A DNA stretch of 64,000 bases from Haloglomus irregulare (GCF_007421925.1 NZ_QMDX01000003.1:1-64000); one strand, 5' to 3'; positions 54,185 through 63,498 are shown, counted from the first letter of the stretch. Numbers and translations are program-made. Notes: a model not told the origin generated them from the letters alone.

Positions 54185-54763
54185 ATGCCAGCGACACTGG
54201 ACAGCGAACGGGCAGCGGTCGTGGTCGTGGACATGCAGAACGGCTTCTGTAAGCCCGACGGGTCGCTGTACGCGCCCGGGAGCGAGGCCGTCATCGACCC
54301 CGTCGTGGACCTCGTCGCCCGGGCCCGCGACGCCGGCGCACAGGTGGTCTACACCCGCGACGTCCACCCGCCGGGCCAGTTCGACGGGAACCACTACTAC
54401 GACGAGTTCGAGCGCTGGGGCGAGCACGTCGTCGAGGGGAGCTGGGAGGCCGAACTCGTGGCCGAACTCGACGTTCGCGAGGCGGACCTCGTCGTCGAGA
54501 AGCACACCTACAACGCGTTCCACGCGACGGAGCTGGACGGCTGGCTCACGGCGCGGGGGGTCGACGACCTCGCGGTCTGCGGGACGCTCGCCAACGTCTG
54601 CGTGCTCCACACCGCCGGCGCCGCCGGCCTGCGGGACTACCGGCCGGTGCTGGCCGAGGACGCCATCGGCGCCATCGAGGACGACCACAAGGCGTACGCG
54701 CTCGAGCACGCCGACTGGCTGTTCGGCGAGGTCGAACAGCGGGCCGACGTGACGTTCGCGTAA
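54185..54763 (+). CDS. isochorismatase-family hydrolase (nicotinamidase-like)
   Basis: 192 residues from ATG. Catalytic residues in order: Asp in VVVVDMQNGFC, Lys in VVEKHTYNAF, Cys in GTLANVCVLHTAGAAG; metal ligands in TRDVHPPGQFDGNHYYDE. The D-K-C triad, the D...H metal site and the length match PncA-type nicotinamidases, which deamidate nicotinamide for NAD salvage. Another amide substrate is possible. It is cytoplasmic and likely monocistronic. Confidence 0.85.
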   Translation: MPATLDSERAAVVVVDMQNGFCKPDGSLYAPGSEAVIDPVVDLVARARDAGAQVVYTRDVHPPGQFDGNHYYDEFERWGEHVVEGSWEAELVAELDVREADLVVEKHTYNAFHATELDGWLTARGVDDLAVCGTLANVCVLHTAGAAGLRDYRPVLAEDAIGAIEDDHKAYALEHADWLFGEVEQRADVTFA

Positions 54764-54814
54764 GGGGGCGACGCGACCGCTGGGTTCACCAGCGCCCCCG
54801 CCGAGGACGCGGTC

Positions 54815-55354
54815 GTGAGCGTCACGCTCCGCCGGTTCGACCCCTCGCGCGACGACCCGACCGCCCTGCGGGCCCTCCACGAGCGGGCACTCCGGGACGC
54901 CGGCACGGACCCCGGGGACGTGCCCGGGACCGAGGACCTCGGCCGCGTCCCGGGGACGTATCTGGACGGTGGCGAGTTCCTCGTCGGGTACGAGGGCGAT
55001 GACCTCGTCGCGATGGGCGGGTTCCGGCCGGTCGCCGACCTGCCCGCGGGCGGGCACGAGGGGTTCGACGACGGTGTCGACCCCGAGCGGGCCGTCGAGC
55101 TGTTCCGCATCGCGGTCGCGCCCGGCGCCCAGGGACGGGGGCTCGGCTCGCGCGTGCTGGCCGAGCTGGAGTCACGCGCGGCGGCCGCCGACTACGACCG
55201 CGTCGTCCTCACCACCGCGGCCCGGCAGCGTGCCGGGCTGGCGCTCTACCGCTCGCGGGCCTACGAGGAGGTCGGGCGGCTGCGGGATGGTGGCTACGAG
55301 CTCGTCCGGTTCCGGAAGCGGCTGGGGGAGTCGGGCGGACGGGAGTCGCGGTGA
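54815..55354 (+). CDS. GNAT-family N-acetyltransferase
   Basis: 179 residues from GTG 54815. GNAT core: VTLRRFDPSRDDPTALRALH, LVGYEGDDLVAMGGFRPV, ELFRIAVAPGAQGRGLGSRV (acetyl-CoA-binding RGxGxG/A equivalent) and LALYRSRAYEEVGRLRDGGY. Acceptor unknown. Confidence 0.83.
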   Translation: MSVTLRRFDPSRDDPTALRALHERALRDAGTDPGDVPGTEDLGRVPGTYLDGGEFLVGYEGDDLVAMGGFRPVADLPAGGHEGFDDGVDPERAVELFRIAVAPGAQGRGLGSRVLAELESRAAAADYDRVVLTTAARQRAGLALYRSRAYEEVGRLRDGGYELVRFRKRLGESGGRESR

Positions 55355-55700
55355 AAGGCAGCGCACCCGCCGGGATGGCGGGCCGCTCGAAGGGGGCCCG
55401 CGAGGGGGGGGTGGGGAGAGGAAATCTCGCGGGCGAATTAGCCGTACAGTCCGACCCACATATAGCGTAACATCCCGGAAAGGTGTACGATGGACCGGCG
55501 GAGAATTTTAACAACCGGGTGGTAGGTGTCGCTTGCCACCACGGGCATCGCGTCGAGCGGCCGCTCAGCCGACGTTCGAACATCGCGGTACGTTTTCAAC
55601 TATCATGACATATCTTATTTCAGTTGCCGAACCTATAGACGGAACGCGCCGGTTCGTAGTCAATCGCGCTGATTACAGCCCAACTAACGTTGTTGTAGCG
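55355..55700. other. gene-free, AT-richer stretch
   Basis: I see no supported gene. From about 55430 the base composition drops in GC (CACATATAGCGTAACATCC, GGAGAATTTTAACAACC, ATGACATATCTTATTTC). Such a patch between GNAT and thioesterase genes might hold promoters or be a small leftover of foreign DNA. A 50-codon frame from ATG 55605 (MTYLISVAEPIDGTRR) runs into the thioesterase antisense and is not called. Confidence 0.4.
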
Positions 55701-56186
55701 TTATTCCGGGTCGGCCTCCTCGTCGGGGCGCTCGGAGTTGAACAGCCGGTAGGCGCCCGTGCCCGCGGCGACGGGTTTCTCCCCCTCGCCGGGGACCTCG
55801 CTGACCACCTCGATGTAGGAGACGCCGACGGAACCGCCGGCACGGATGGGTTCGGCGGTCGCCACCAGGTCGCCCGCGGCCCGCCGGAGGTAGTTGACGT
55901 TGAGGGTGATGGTCGCGATGCCGTCGTTGACGGGGTCGGTCAGGTAGGGCCGCAGGGCGATGCCGCCGGTCGTGTCGACGAGCGTGGAGGCGACGCCGCC
56001 CTGCACCGTCGGCGGGTCGGTCGGGTTGGTCAGTTTGTCGTCGAAGGGGATGCGCCCGACCAGCCGGTCGGCGGAGAACTCCTCGACGGTGAACCCGAGC
56101 CAGGAGAGGAACTGGTGGCGGTCCTCCAGGTACTCGGTGATCCGCGCCGCCGCGTCGTCGGGCATCTCGTGGGCGCCGTCGGGCAT
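55701..56186 (-). CDS. PaaI-type hotdog thioesterase
   Basis: 161 residues from ATG 56186; ATG 56165 is an alternative. Hotdog-fold features: HQFLSWLGFTVEEFSADRLV, TVQGGVASTLVDTTGGIALR (the HGGx-type active site with Asp) and TLNVNYLRRAAGDLVATAEP. Such proteins hydrolyse acyl- or aryl-CoA thioesters in the cytoplasm. An insert (NPTDPPT) precedes the QGG motif. Confidence 0.82.
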   Translation of the reverse strand: MPDGAHEMPDDAAARITEYLEDRHQFLSWLGFTVEEFSADRLVGRIPFDDKLTNPTDPPTVQGGVASTLVDTTGGIALRPYLTDPVNDGIATITLNVNYLRRAAGDLVATAEPIRAGGSVGVSYIEVVSEVPGEGEKPVAAGTGAYRLFNSERPDEEADPE

Positions 56187-56287
56187 GGGCTCCCGGTTTG
56201 GGTGAGCGTGGGATGTAACCTGCGGTCGCGGCGAGGCCCCACAGGTGGCCACCGGTGTTACGTCAACGACCGCCGTACACCGGACGG

Positions 56288-57493
56288 ATGGACGCCCCCT
56301 CGACGGACGGCCCGGTGAGTCGTCGCTCGGTGCTCCGGGCGGTCGGAACGGCGACCGGTGCCGGCGCCCTGGTCGGGAGCGCGGGTCGCGGGGCGGCCCG
56401 AGGGCGGATCGACGGCGGGTCCCCCTCGACCCGGCTCCAGCGGCGGATCCGGGTCGCCACCCGGAACCTGGGGCTCGGGGCCCGCCTCTACGGCTTCGTC
56501 GACACGGAGACCCGGAGTATCGACGCCGAGACGGTCTACGGCCGCTACCAGCAGGTTCGCGCGAGCGCCCCCGCCGCACGGATGCGGGCCATGGCCGCCG
56601 GGGTCGCCGACGACCTGCCCGCGGTCGTCGGCCTCCAGGAGGCCGCGCGGGTCCGACGCGGTCCGGACGACGGCGGGGCCGAGCCCGACGCCGGGACGAC
56701 CGTCTTCGACTTCCTGGCGCTGTTCCGCGACGGGCTGGCCCGGGAGCTCGACCGCTACGACTTCGACATCGGCTACGAGCTCGCGGCCGTGAGCGACAAC
56801 GTCGACGAGGAGTTCCCCGCCGAGGGACCCGACGGCGAGCGGTTCGACGTCCGGCTCAGCGACCGCGACGCCGTGCTGGTGCGCGACGACCTGACGGTCG
56901 AGGGGACGGAGACGGGGACGTTCGGGCTCAACGTCTCGGCCCCGCTCGACGACGGGACCCAGGTGTCGGTGGACCGGGGGTACGCGCTGGCGGTCGTCGC
57001 GGCCACGGGCGCGCCGTTCACCTTCGCGACCACGCATCTCGCGGTCGGGAGCCGCGTCGTTCGGGAGGCACAGGCGGCTGAGCTGTCGGCGGTCCTCGCC
57101 GACCGCGAGTCGGTCGTGCTGGCCGGCGACCTGAATACGACCCCCGACGGCGACCGGTCGGCCGCATACCGCCGGCTCGTGGACGGCGGGCTGACGGACG
57201 CGTGGGCGGCGACCCGGGACGGCCCGGGCCCGACGTGCTGTCAGAACCCGCAGCTCCGGAACGACGGGTCCCGGCTCGGCATCCGCATCGACCACGTCAT
57301 GACGGGGGGCGCGGCGACGCCGCTCGCCGTCCGGCGCCGCGGCGTCGGCCCGGAGCGCCGGATCACCGCGAGCACGCCGGACGGGGAAGCGGAGCTGTGG
57401 CCCTCCGACCACGCGGGCGTCGTCGCGGACGTGCGTGTCGAGCCCGCGACGCAGGACCCGCTGGCCGTCCTGGCCGGGCTGTTCCCCCGGTGA
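56288..57493 (+). CDS. secreted endonuclease/exonuclease/phosphatase-family protein
   Basis: 401 residues from ATG 56288. A Tat signal is present (VSRRSVLRAVGTATGAGALV), so it is exported folded. EEP-fold motifs: VATRNLGLGARLY (N), VVGLQEAARV (Glu metal ligand), VLVRDDLTV, TTHLAVGS (His), VLAGDLNTTPDGD (GDxN), RIDHVM and SDHAGVVADV (SDH). It resembles DNase I/exonuclease III-like and sphingomyelinase-like secreted enzymes. The substrate may be extracellular DNA or a phosphodiester. Confidence 0.85.
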   Translation: MDAPSTDGPVSRRSVLRAVGTATGAGALVGSAGRGAARGRIDGGSPSTRLQRRIRVATRNLGLGARLYGFVDTETRSIDAETVYGRYQQVRASAPAARMRAMAAGVADDLPAVVGLQEAARVRRGPDDGGAEPDAGTTVFDFLALFRDGLARELDRYDFDIGYELAAVSDNVDEEFPAEGPDGERFDVRLSDRDAVLVRDDLTVEGTETGTFGLNVSAPLDDGTQVSVDRGYALAVVAATGAPFTFATTHLAVGSRVVREAQAAELSAVLADRESVVLAGDLNTTPDGDRSAAYRRLVDGGLTDAWAATRDGPGPTCCQNPQLRNDGSRLGIRIDHVMTGGAATPLAVRRRGVGPERRITASTPDGEAELWPSDHAGVVADVRVEPATQDPLAVLAGLFPR

Positions 57494-57513
57494 GCGGGCG
57501 CGGCCGGCGCGTC

Positions 57514-58944
57514 TCAGTCGCGCCGGTCCTCGGCCGGGGGGGCCTCGAACGCGGCCAGCTCGGCCGCGAGGTCGTCGTCGACCAGCTCCTCGCCGAGGCC
57601 GGTGTAGTCCGCGGGCGTCAGCGCGTGCAGCTCCTCGCGGACGGACTCCTCGACGTCGAGTTCGTCGAACAGCTCACGGAAGTCCGCGAGGGAGGCGCGC
57701 TGGCCGCGGCTGAGCGCCTTCACCTGCTCGTAGGCGTCGGTCCGGCCCTCCCGCCGGAGGACCGTCTGGACGGCCTCACCGATGACCTCCGGGTTCGCCG
57801 CCAGGTCCTCGGCCATCACGTCCGCGCGCGGAACGACCGTGCCCAGCCCGCGGGCGGTCTTCTCGTAGCCGATGAGGCAGTGGGCCAGCGCCGAGCCGAT
57901 GTTGCGCTTGACCGTCGAGTCCGAGAGGTCGCGCTGGAGCCGCGAGTTCGTCACGTAGTCACCGAGGAAGCGGAGGTCGGAGTTGGCCTTCGAGCAGTTG
58001 CCCTCGCCGTTCTCGAAGTCGATGGGGTTGACCTTGTGTGGCATCGTGGAGGAGCCGGTCTCGCCCGCGACGGCCTCCTGGCCGAGGTAGCGCCGGCTGA
58101 CGTAGAGCCAGCAGTCCAGGTTCAGGTCCAGAATCACGGCGTTGACCGCCCGGAGCGCGTCGAACAGCGCCGCCATGTCGTCGCAGGGGTTGACCTGCGT
58201 CGCCAGCGGCGTGTGTTCCAGCCCCAGCGACCCGACGAACGACTCGGAGAACGCCCGCCAGTCCACGTCCGGGTAGGCGGCGTGATGGGCCGCGTATGTG
58301 CCCGAGGCCCCGGCGAGCTTGCCGGAGAGCTCGCGTTCGGCCGTCTTGATGCGACCGAGCGCACGGGCCAGCCGGGCGGCGTAGACGGCCATCTCCTTCC
58401 CGAACGTCGTCGGCGTGGCGGGCTGGCCGTGGGTCCGGGCGAGCATCGGCAGGTCCCGATGCTCGCGCGCCAGGTCGGCCAGCGCGTCGCGCACGTCCCG
58501 GAGCCGCGGGACCAGTACCTCCGTGACTGCCGGGCCGAGCAGCAGCCGCTGGGCCAGGTTGTTCACGTCCTCGCTGGTGAGGCCGAAGTGGATCCACGGG
58601 TGGATGGCCTCGGCCGTGTGCTCCCGGAGGAAGTACTCGACCGCCTTCACGTCGTGATTGGTGGCGTCGTAGCCGGCCCAGCCCTCGGTTTCGAGCCGTT
58701 TGATCGCCTCCGCGTCGGTCCCGGAGAACTCCCGGTAGCGGTTCCGGAGCACGTCGCGGGTGCCGTCGTCGAGCGTCAGCGGTACGGCCTCGAGGTCGGC
58801 CAGCGCACAGAGGTACTCCACCTCGACCTCGATGCGGGCCCGCATCAGCGCCGCCTCGCTCGCGTACGGGACGAGCGGCTCGGTGTAGCGCGCGTAGCGG
58901 CCGTCGAGCGGCGAGACGGCGTCCAGCGCGGAACGGTCGGTCAT
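57514..58944 (-). CDS. purB: adenylosuccinate lyase
   Basis: 476 residues from ATG 58944 (MTDRSALDAVSPLDGRY). Cleaves SAICAR and adenylosuccinate in purine synthesis. Fumarase/aspartase-superfamily motifs: NHDVKAVEYFLREH, HFGLTSEDVNNLAQ, ARTHGQPATPTTFGKEMAVY and the signature loop GSSTMPHKVNPIDFENGEGN. C-terminal helices follow. It is a homotetramer (family). The upstream gene (orc) ends only 49 bases away on the same strand. Confidence 0.93.
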   Translation of the reverse strand: MTDRSALDAVSPLDGRYARYTEPLVPYASEAALMRARIEVEVEYLCALADLEAVPLTLDDGTRDVLRNRYREFSGTDAEAIKRLETEGWAGYDATNHDVKAVEYFLREHTAEAIHPWIHFGLTSEDVNNLAQRLLLGPAVTEVLVPRLRDVRDALADLAREHRDLPMLARTHGQPATPTTFGKEMAVYAARLARALGRIKTAERELSGKLAGASGTYAAHHAAYPDVDWRAFSESFVGSLGLEHTPLATQVNPCDDMAALFDALRAVNAVILDLNLDCWLYVSRRYLGQEAVAGETGSSTMPHKVNPIDFENGEGNCSKANSDLRFLGDYVTNSRLQRDLSDSTVKRNIGSALAHCLIGYEKTARGLGTVVPRADVMAEDLAANPEVIGEAVQTVLRREGRTDAYEQVKALSRGQRASLADFRELFDELDVEESVREELHALTPADYTGLGEELVDDDLAAELAAFEAPPAEDRRD

Positions 58945-58993
58945 GGCTGTCGGATGTGCGAGGGCGGGGAAAGCGGTGTCGGATGGCCGGCGG

Positions 58994-60115
58994 CTACTCC
59001 AGCCGCTCCAGCACCGCGTCGGCATCGTAGGCCAGGGAGAACGCCCGCGACCGGCCCCGGCCCTCCACGTCGGCGTACTCGGCCTCGACGAGCCCCAGCT
59101 GTTCGAGCTTCTTGATGAGCTCCGAGTAGCGGGTGTAGCCGAGGTCGGTCTCGGCCTCGAAGGCGTCGTACAGCTCGCCGGCTCGCTTGCCCTGGTTGTC
59201 GGCCAGCACGCGGAGGAGGTCCCGCTCGGAGTCGGAGAGCCCGCGGAGATGCCGCGAGAGGTGGACGTGTTTGGCCTTCTCGTAGGTGGTCTCGACGTCC
59301 TCGCGCTCGACGGCGGTGGAGCCGCGCATCTCGGCGGTCATCCCCGCGCGCCGCAGCAGGTCGATGCCGACACGGAGGTCGCCGCCGGCCTCGGCGGTCA
59401 GCGCGGCCACCCGGTCGAGCACCTGCGGGCCGACGACCCCCTCGCGAAAGCCCAGTTCGACCCGCTCGCGGAGGATGTCGACGATCTCCGGCTCGTCGTA
59501 GGTGGGGAAGTAGACCTCCTCCGGCCGGAAGACGGACTGGACCCGCGAGTCCAGCGAGTCGATGACGTCGAGTTCGAGATCCGAGGAGACGACCACGACA
59601 CCGATCTTCGCGCCGGAGTGCTCCTCGTGGGCCCGGATGAGCGAGTAGAGCGTCTCGCTCGCCTCTGACTCGTAGAACAGGTAGTTCACGTCGTCCAGCG
59701 CCACCACCAGCACCTCGTCGTCATCGACGAGGCGGTCGGTGATCTGGCTGAACAGCTTCTTGAACGAGATGCCCGACGTGGGCGGTTCGTAGTCGAACAT
59801 CCCCTCGAACAGCTGCGAGAAGACCGAGTAGCGCGTGCTGTTGACCTGGCAGTTCACCCGGACCGCGCGCACGTCGGGCATCCCCGACAGCTCGTCGAAC
59901 AGCTTCCAGACGGCGGTCGTCTTGCCGGTGCCGGGCGGCCCACGCATCATCACGTTCAGCGGCCGCGAGCCACGCACGGCGGGACGGAGCGCGTACTTCA
60001 GCGTCTCCATCTGGTCGTCGCGGTGTTTGAACGTCTCCGGGAGGTAGTCGAACTCGAAGACGTGCTCGTCGCGGAAGACGGACTCGTCCCACCCGAGCAT
60101 GTCCTCGCCGCCCAT
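58994..60115 (-). CDS. Orc1/Cdc6-family replication initiator
   Basis: 373 residues from ATG 60115. AAA+ ATPase: MMRGPPGTGKTTAVWKLFDE (Walker A), VVALDDVNYLFYESEASE (Walker B), SSDLELDVIDSLDSRVQSVF (sensor and arginine), then a C-terminal winged helix (DSERDLLRVLADNQGKRAGE, YTRYSELIKKLEQLGLVEAE). It would bind origin-type ORB repeats. The extended upstream frame is antisense to the next gene. Only one weak ORB-like sequence is seen near the start, so it may not be next to an active origin. Confidence 0.9.
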   Translation of the reverse strand: MGGEDMLGWDESVFRDEHVFEFDYLPETFKHRDDQMETLKYALRPAVRGSRPLNVMMRGPPGTGKTTAVWKLFDELSGMPDVRAVRVNCQVNSTRYSVFSQLFEGMFDYEPPTSGISFKKLFSQITDRLVDDDEVLVVALDDVNYLFYESEASETLYSLIRAHEEHSGAKIGVVVVSSDLELDVIDSLDSRVQSVFRPEEVYFPTYDEPEIVDILRERVELGFREGVVGPQVLDRVAALTAEAGGDLRVGIDLLRRAGMTAEMRGSTAVEREDVETTYEKAKHVHLSRHLRGLSDSERDLLRVLADNQGKRAGELYDAFEAETDLGYTRYSELIKKLEQLGLVEAEYADVEGRGRSRAFSLAYDADAVLERLE

Positions 60116-60204
60116 ATTTTCACTTTCACCACGGTCGGGCGGCCACTTCAACCTTTGCGCCGGCGTGTGACGCGGGGCAGACGCGACGACCGCCCGACGG
60201 CGAC

Positions 60205-60230
60205 CGCCCCCCGTTTCCAGTCGAGATACC
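60205..60230. other. degenerate ORB-like sequence upstream of orc gene
   Basis: CGCCCCCCGTTTCCAGTCGA followed by GATACC resembles the haloarchaeal origin recognition box (C-run, then CGTTTCCA.TGGAAAC), with several mismatches in the second arm. It is a single copy, about 90 bases upstream of the replication initiator. Suggestive only. Confidence 0.25.
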
Positions 60231-60274
60231 GAGAGGTCGGGGGGTACAAGCCAGCCGGGGCCGACCGGTCGGGC

Positions 60275-60874
60275 ATGCACGTCGCCGTCCTGCTGTACGA
60301 TGGGTTCGACGAGATGGACGCCATAGGGCCGTTCGAGACCTTCGCGAACGCCGCTCGCGCCGGCGCCGGCTGCGAGGTCGGCTGTTACACCCTCGAGTCG
60401 GCCGACCGCGTGACCGCGAGCCACGGCCTCCGGGTCGAACCGGACGGCCCGCTCCCCGACCTCGGCGCGGACGACCTGCTGGTCGTCCCGGGCGGCGGCT
60501 GGAACGACCGCGACCGGCCGGGGGCGTGGACCGAGGCCGAGCGCGGCGCGGTGCCCGGGGCCATCGCCACGGCCCACGAGGCCGGTGCCACCGTCGCGAC
60601 GGTCTGTACCGGCGGGATGCTCGCGGCCCGGGCCGGGGTGCTCGACGGGCGCCCCGCCGTGACCCACGCCACCGCGCTCGAGGACCTCCGCGAGTACGCC
60701 GACGTGGTCGAGGCACGCGTCGTCGACGACGGGGACGTCGTGACGGCGGGCGGCGTCACCTCGGGGCTGGACCTGGCCGTCCACCTCGTCGAGCGCGAGT
60801 TCGGCGCCGACGTGGCCGAGCGGGTCCGCACCGGGATGGAGTACGAACCCGCGGGCGAGGTGGTGACCCGGTGA
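60275..60874 (+). CDS. DJ-1/PfpI-family protein
   Basis: 199 residues from ATG 60275. MHVAVLLYDGFDEMDAIGPF start, VPGGGWNDRD, and the nucleophile-elbow Cys in VATVCTGGMLAARAGVLDGR, plus VTHATALEDL. The GFxxxDxxGPxE pattern is typical of the isonitrile hydratase/AraC-N-like branch. A glyoxalase-like or amidase role is possible, but no substrate is known. It is divergent from orc. Confidence 0.85.
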   Translation: MHVAVLLYDGFDEMDAIGPFETFANAARAGAGCEVGCYTLESADRVTASHGLRVEPDGPLPDLGADDLLVVPGGGWNDRDRPGAWTEAERGAVPGAIATAHEAGATVATVCTGGMLAARAGVLDGRPAVTHATALEDLREYADVVEARVVDDGDVVTAGGVTSGLDLAVHLVEREFGADVAERVRTGMEYEPAGEVVTR

Positions 60875-60957
60875 GGGCGCGTCGACGGCCGCCGGGACGG
60901 GCCGGGCGCGCACACCGCACGGAGCGTTTATACCCACGCGGGCGACTACCCACACCT

Positions 60958-61749
60958 GTGCGACTGACGAACTCGTTCATCGGGGTCCGGGGCGTCGGCG
61001 AGGCCACGGAGCGGCGGCTATGGCGGGAGGGCGTGACCCGCTGGGCGGACTACGACCCGGCCGTCGCGCGGGACTGCCGGGGCGTCGGCGCGACGACCGC
61101 CGACCGTATCGGGGCGTTCGTCGACGAGGCCCGCGAGCGCCTGGCCGACCGCGACGCGACCTTCTTCGACGAGCGGCTCCCCTCGAACGAGCGCTGGCGG
61201 CTCTACGAGGACTTCCGCTCGGAGGCCGCCTTCTTCGACATCGAGACGACCGGGCTTGACGAGCACCGGGATTCGGTGACCACCGTCTCGGTCCACCGCG
61301 ACGGCGAGACCCGGACGCTGGTCGACGGCGGCGGGCTGGACGGCCACGAGCCGCTCACCCGCGACCGGCTCGTCGAGGCGCTCGACGCGCCGCTGCTCGT
61401 GACGTTCAACGGGATCCGCTTCGACCAGCCGTTCCTCGAGACCTCGTTCGGCTGCTCGCTGGACGACGCCGCGCACCTCGACCTGATCTACCCCTGCAAA
61501 CGGATCGGCCTCGACGGCGGCCTGAAGCGCATCGAGCAGGACATCGGCATCGGCCGCGACCGGCCGGACCTCTCCGGGCGCGACGCCATCCGGCTCTGGC
61601 GCGAGTACGAGCGCGGCGACGCGAGCAGTCTGGAGACCCTGGCCACCTACAACCGCGAGGACACCGTCAACCTCCGCCGGCTGATGGACATCGTCGGCGA
61701 GCGACTCCACGAGGAGGTCTTCGTCGCGGCCCGGGACGGCGGAGAGTGA
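60958..61749 (+). CDS. RNase H-like (YprB) exonuclease
   Basis: 263 residues from GTG 60958; TTTATA at 60926-60931 is a TATA box about 30 bases upstream. The N-terminal 55 residues include a helix-hairpin-helix-like part (FIGVRGVGEATERRLWREGV). The DEDD exonuclease part has FFDIETTGLDEHRDSVTTVS (DIE), LVTFNGIRFDQPFLE, HLDLIYPCKRIGLDGGLKRI and ETLATYNREDTVNLRRLMDI. The D/E/D...YNRED pattern is the RNase_H_2 group. It probably acts on DNA or RNA ends. Confidence 0.85.
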   Translation: MRLTNSFIGVRGVGEATERRLWREGVTRWADYDPAVARDCRGVGATTADRIGAFVDEARERLADRDATFFDERLPSNERWRLYEDFRSEAAFFDIETTGLDEHRDSVTTVSVHRDGETRTLVDGGGLDGHEPLTRDRLVEALDAPLLVTFNGIRFDQPFLETSFGCSLDDAAHLDLIYPCKRIGLDGGLKRIEQDIGIGRDRPDLSGRDAIRLWREYERGDASSLETLATYNREDTVNLRRLMDIVGERLHEEVFVAARDGGE

Positions 61750-61859
61750 GCTGAAACGGCCGCCGTACGCTATGTTACCCGCCCATACCGGGAATATTCT
61801 ACCCGCTACGCGATAAGCTGGCAGATATCCTGGTTCTTGCGGGTGAAAAGCCCCTCGTG

Positions 61860-63116
61860 TCATCCATCCGTACTGCCGGTGTCCGCCGTCGGAACCGCTG
61901 TCGCGTCCGTCCCGGTCGGCGTCGCCACCGTCCCCGTCGTCGTGGCGCCAGTCGTCGTCGCCGTTGCGGAACGGTTCGTCCTCGTGGGACCGGCCGTCGT
62001 GGAGCGGTTCGTCACCGTCGCGGTGTCGGTCGGCTCGACGCCGGGGATGACCGTCGACCGGTTCGCGATGACCGGACCGCTCGCGCGGTAGGAGTACCCG
62101 AGCTGGATGTCCCACTCGGTTCCGTCGCCGCCCGCGACGTGGACCTCCGTCCGGTAGCCGGAGTTGCCGGTGTACGTCAGGAGCTCGTCGGGGGCACCGC
62201 CACACTGGACCTCGGCGGTCGGCGGGTAGTCGTCGGTATCCACCCCGATGGTCCCGTTGTCGAAGATCCCCACGCCGGGGAGGTCGTCGGTGTCGTCGAC
62301 CTCGTAGCCGGTGAGCGTCCGGTAGACGCGGAAGAACTCGGCCGGTGACACCTCCGCCTGGTAGGGGCTGATGGGGTCCTGCCGGCCCAGGGCGACCAGT
62401 TCCCCGGCCAGCGGCGGTGCGTCCGCGCCGACGGTGAACCGGGGGCGCTCGATGTCGGGGTTCTCCGGCCCGCCCGGACCGACGGAGATCTCCCCGCCCC
62501 CGGTCCGGTTCTCCACTCGAACCCGGAAGCTGCGGTCCTCCTCCGGCGGGAGCCGCTCCCACTCGGTCCAGGGCCGGCGCTCGAACGGCATCGGTATGCT
62601 CGCCGTGAAGTACTGACACTGGAGTTCGACGAACGTCTCCCGGGCGGGTGGCTCGCCGCAGGCGTCCGTGAACGGCTGGTATGACGGCGTTCTGAACGGA
62701 GTGAAGCGGGTCGCGCGGTACCGCACGGACGAGATCGCGGTCACGGTCGCGGTCCTCCGGACGACCTCGGCGTCGCAGTCGGCCGCCGCCGGCACCAGCA
62801 CGGCCGGGCGGTCCGGGCAGGTGGTGCTCGCCGTGACGCGCCCGCCCGGCGGCAGATCACCGGTCTCGACCGCGCAGAGGCGCTCGCCCGCCGCGTCGTA
62901 CGCGACCACGCGCGTCCCCGAGACGTTCAGCGGCGCCGGCCCGGCACGACTCGCGACGGTGCTGTTCAACGAGATGGAGACCTCGTAGGCGCCGTCGGTC
63001 TCGGTGACGGTGGCGCTGGGGCTGACGGTCTGTGCGGTCTGCCTGATAGCCGGGTCCCCACAGCCTGCAGTCACCATCAGGACCGCCACGGCGACCAGTG
63101 CCACCCCCCGTCGCAT
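61860..63116 (-). CDS. membrane-anchored lipoprotein, unknown
   Basis: 418 residues. Signal peptide with a lipobox: MRRGVALVAVAVLMVTAGCG, so it is Sec-exported and lipid-anchored at Cys19. The body has several Cys (such as LQCQYFTASIP and VQCGGAPDELLTYTG) and few helices. The C-terminal about 60 residues are a Thr/Ala/Gly-rich low-complexity tail (TNRSTTAGPTRTNRSATATT) that may be glycosylated. No domain is recognised. Confidence 0.75.
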   Translation of the reverse strand: MRRGVALVAVAVLMVTAGCGDPAIRQTAQTVSPSATVTETDGAYEVSISLNSTVASRAGPAPLNVSGTRVVAYDAAGERLCAVETGDLPPGGRVTASTTCPDRPAVLVPAAADCDAEVVRRTATVTAISSVRYRATRFTPFRTPSYQPFTDACGEPPARETFVELQCQYFTASIPMPFERRPWTEWERLPPEEDRSFRVRVENRTGGGEISVGPGGPENPDIERPRFTVGADAPPLAGELVALGRQDPISPYQAEVSPAEFFRVYRTLTGYEVDDTDDLPGVGIFDNGTIGVDTDDYPPTAEVQCGGAPDELLTYTGNSGYRTEVHVAGGDGTEWDIQLGYSYRASGPVIANRSTVIPGVEPTDTATVTNRSTTAGPTRTNRSATATTTGATTTGTVATPTGTDATAVPTADTGSTDG

Positions 63117-63219
63117 GGCGGATCCGATGGACGGGACCGGAATAGGCCTTCTGTCGGTTGAGGCGTGTCACCGGGCGGAGAGCCAAATCCCTAAGCGCGC
63201 GCCCCACCCACGCCCGGGT

Positions 63220-63498
63220 ATGGAATGGAGACTGTTCGCCAACCTCGCCGAGACGGCGGGGACCAAGCGGGTCGAGGTCGCGGCTGAGCCGGGGGACACC
63301 TTCGGGGAGGCGTTCGACCGGCTGCTGGAAACCCACCCCGAGCTCCGCGAGGAGATCCTCGACGAGGACGGGGATATCCGCGACCACATCCGCGTGCTCC
63401 GGAACGACAGCAACCCCTTCGTCGTCGACGACGGCTACGACACCGTTCTCGAGGCGGACGACGACCTGGCGCTGTTCCCGCCGGTCAGCGGCGGCTGA
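63220..63498 (+). CDS. samp1: SAMP1/MoaD-type ubiquitin-like modifier
   Basis: 92 residues from ATG 63220 (MEWRLFANLAETAGTKRVEV). Beta-grasp fold: AFDRLLETHPELREEILDED, RDHIRVLRNDSNPFVVDDGY, DTVLEADDDLALFPPVSGG ending exactly in Gly-Gly. The GG tail is adenylated by UbaA (37632-38468) and attached to lysines, or made a thiocarboxylate to give sulfur for molybdopterin. The sequence cannot separate SAMP1 from a pure MoaD, but haloarchaeal SAMP1 is closest. It is a single gene. Confidence 0.85.
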   Translation: MEWRLFANLAETAGTKRVEVAAEPGDTFGEAFDRLLETHPELREEILDEDGDIRDHIRVLRNDSNPFVVDDGYDTVLEADDDLALFPPVSGG

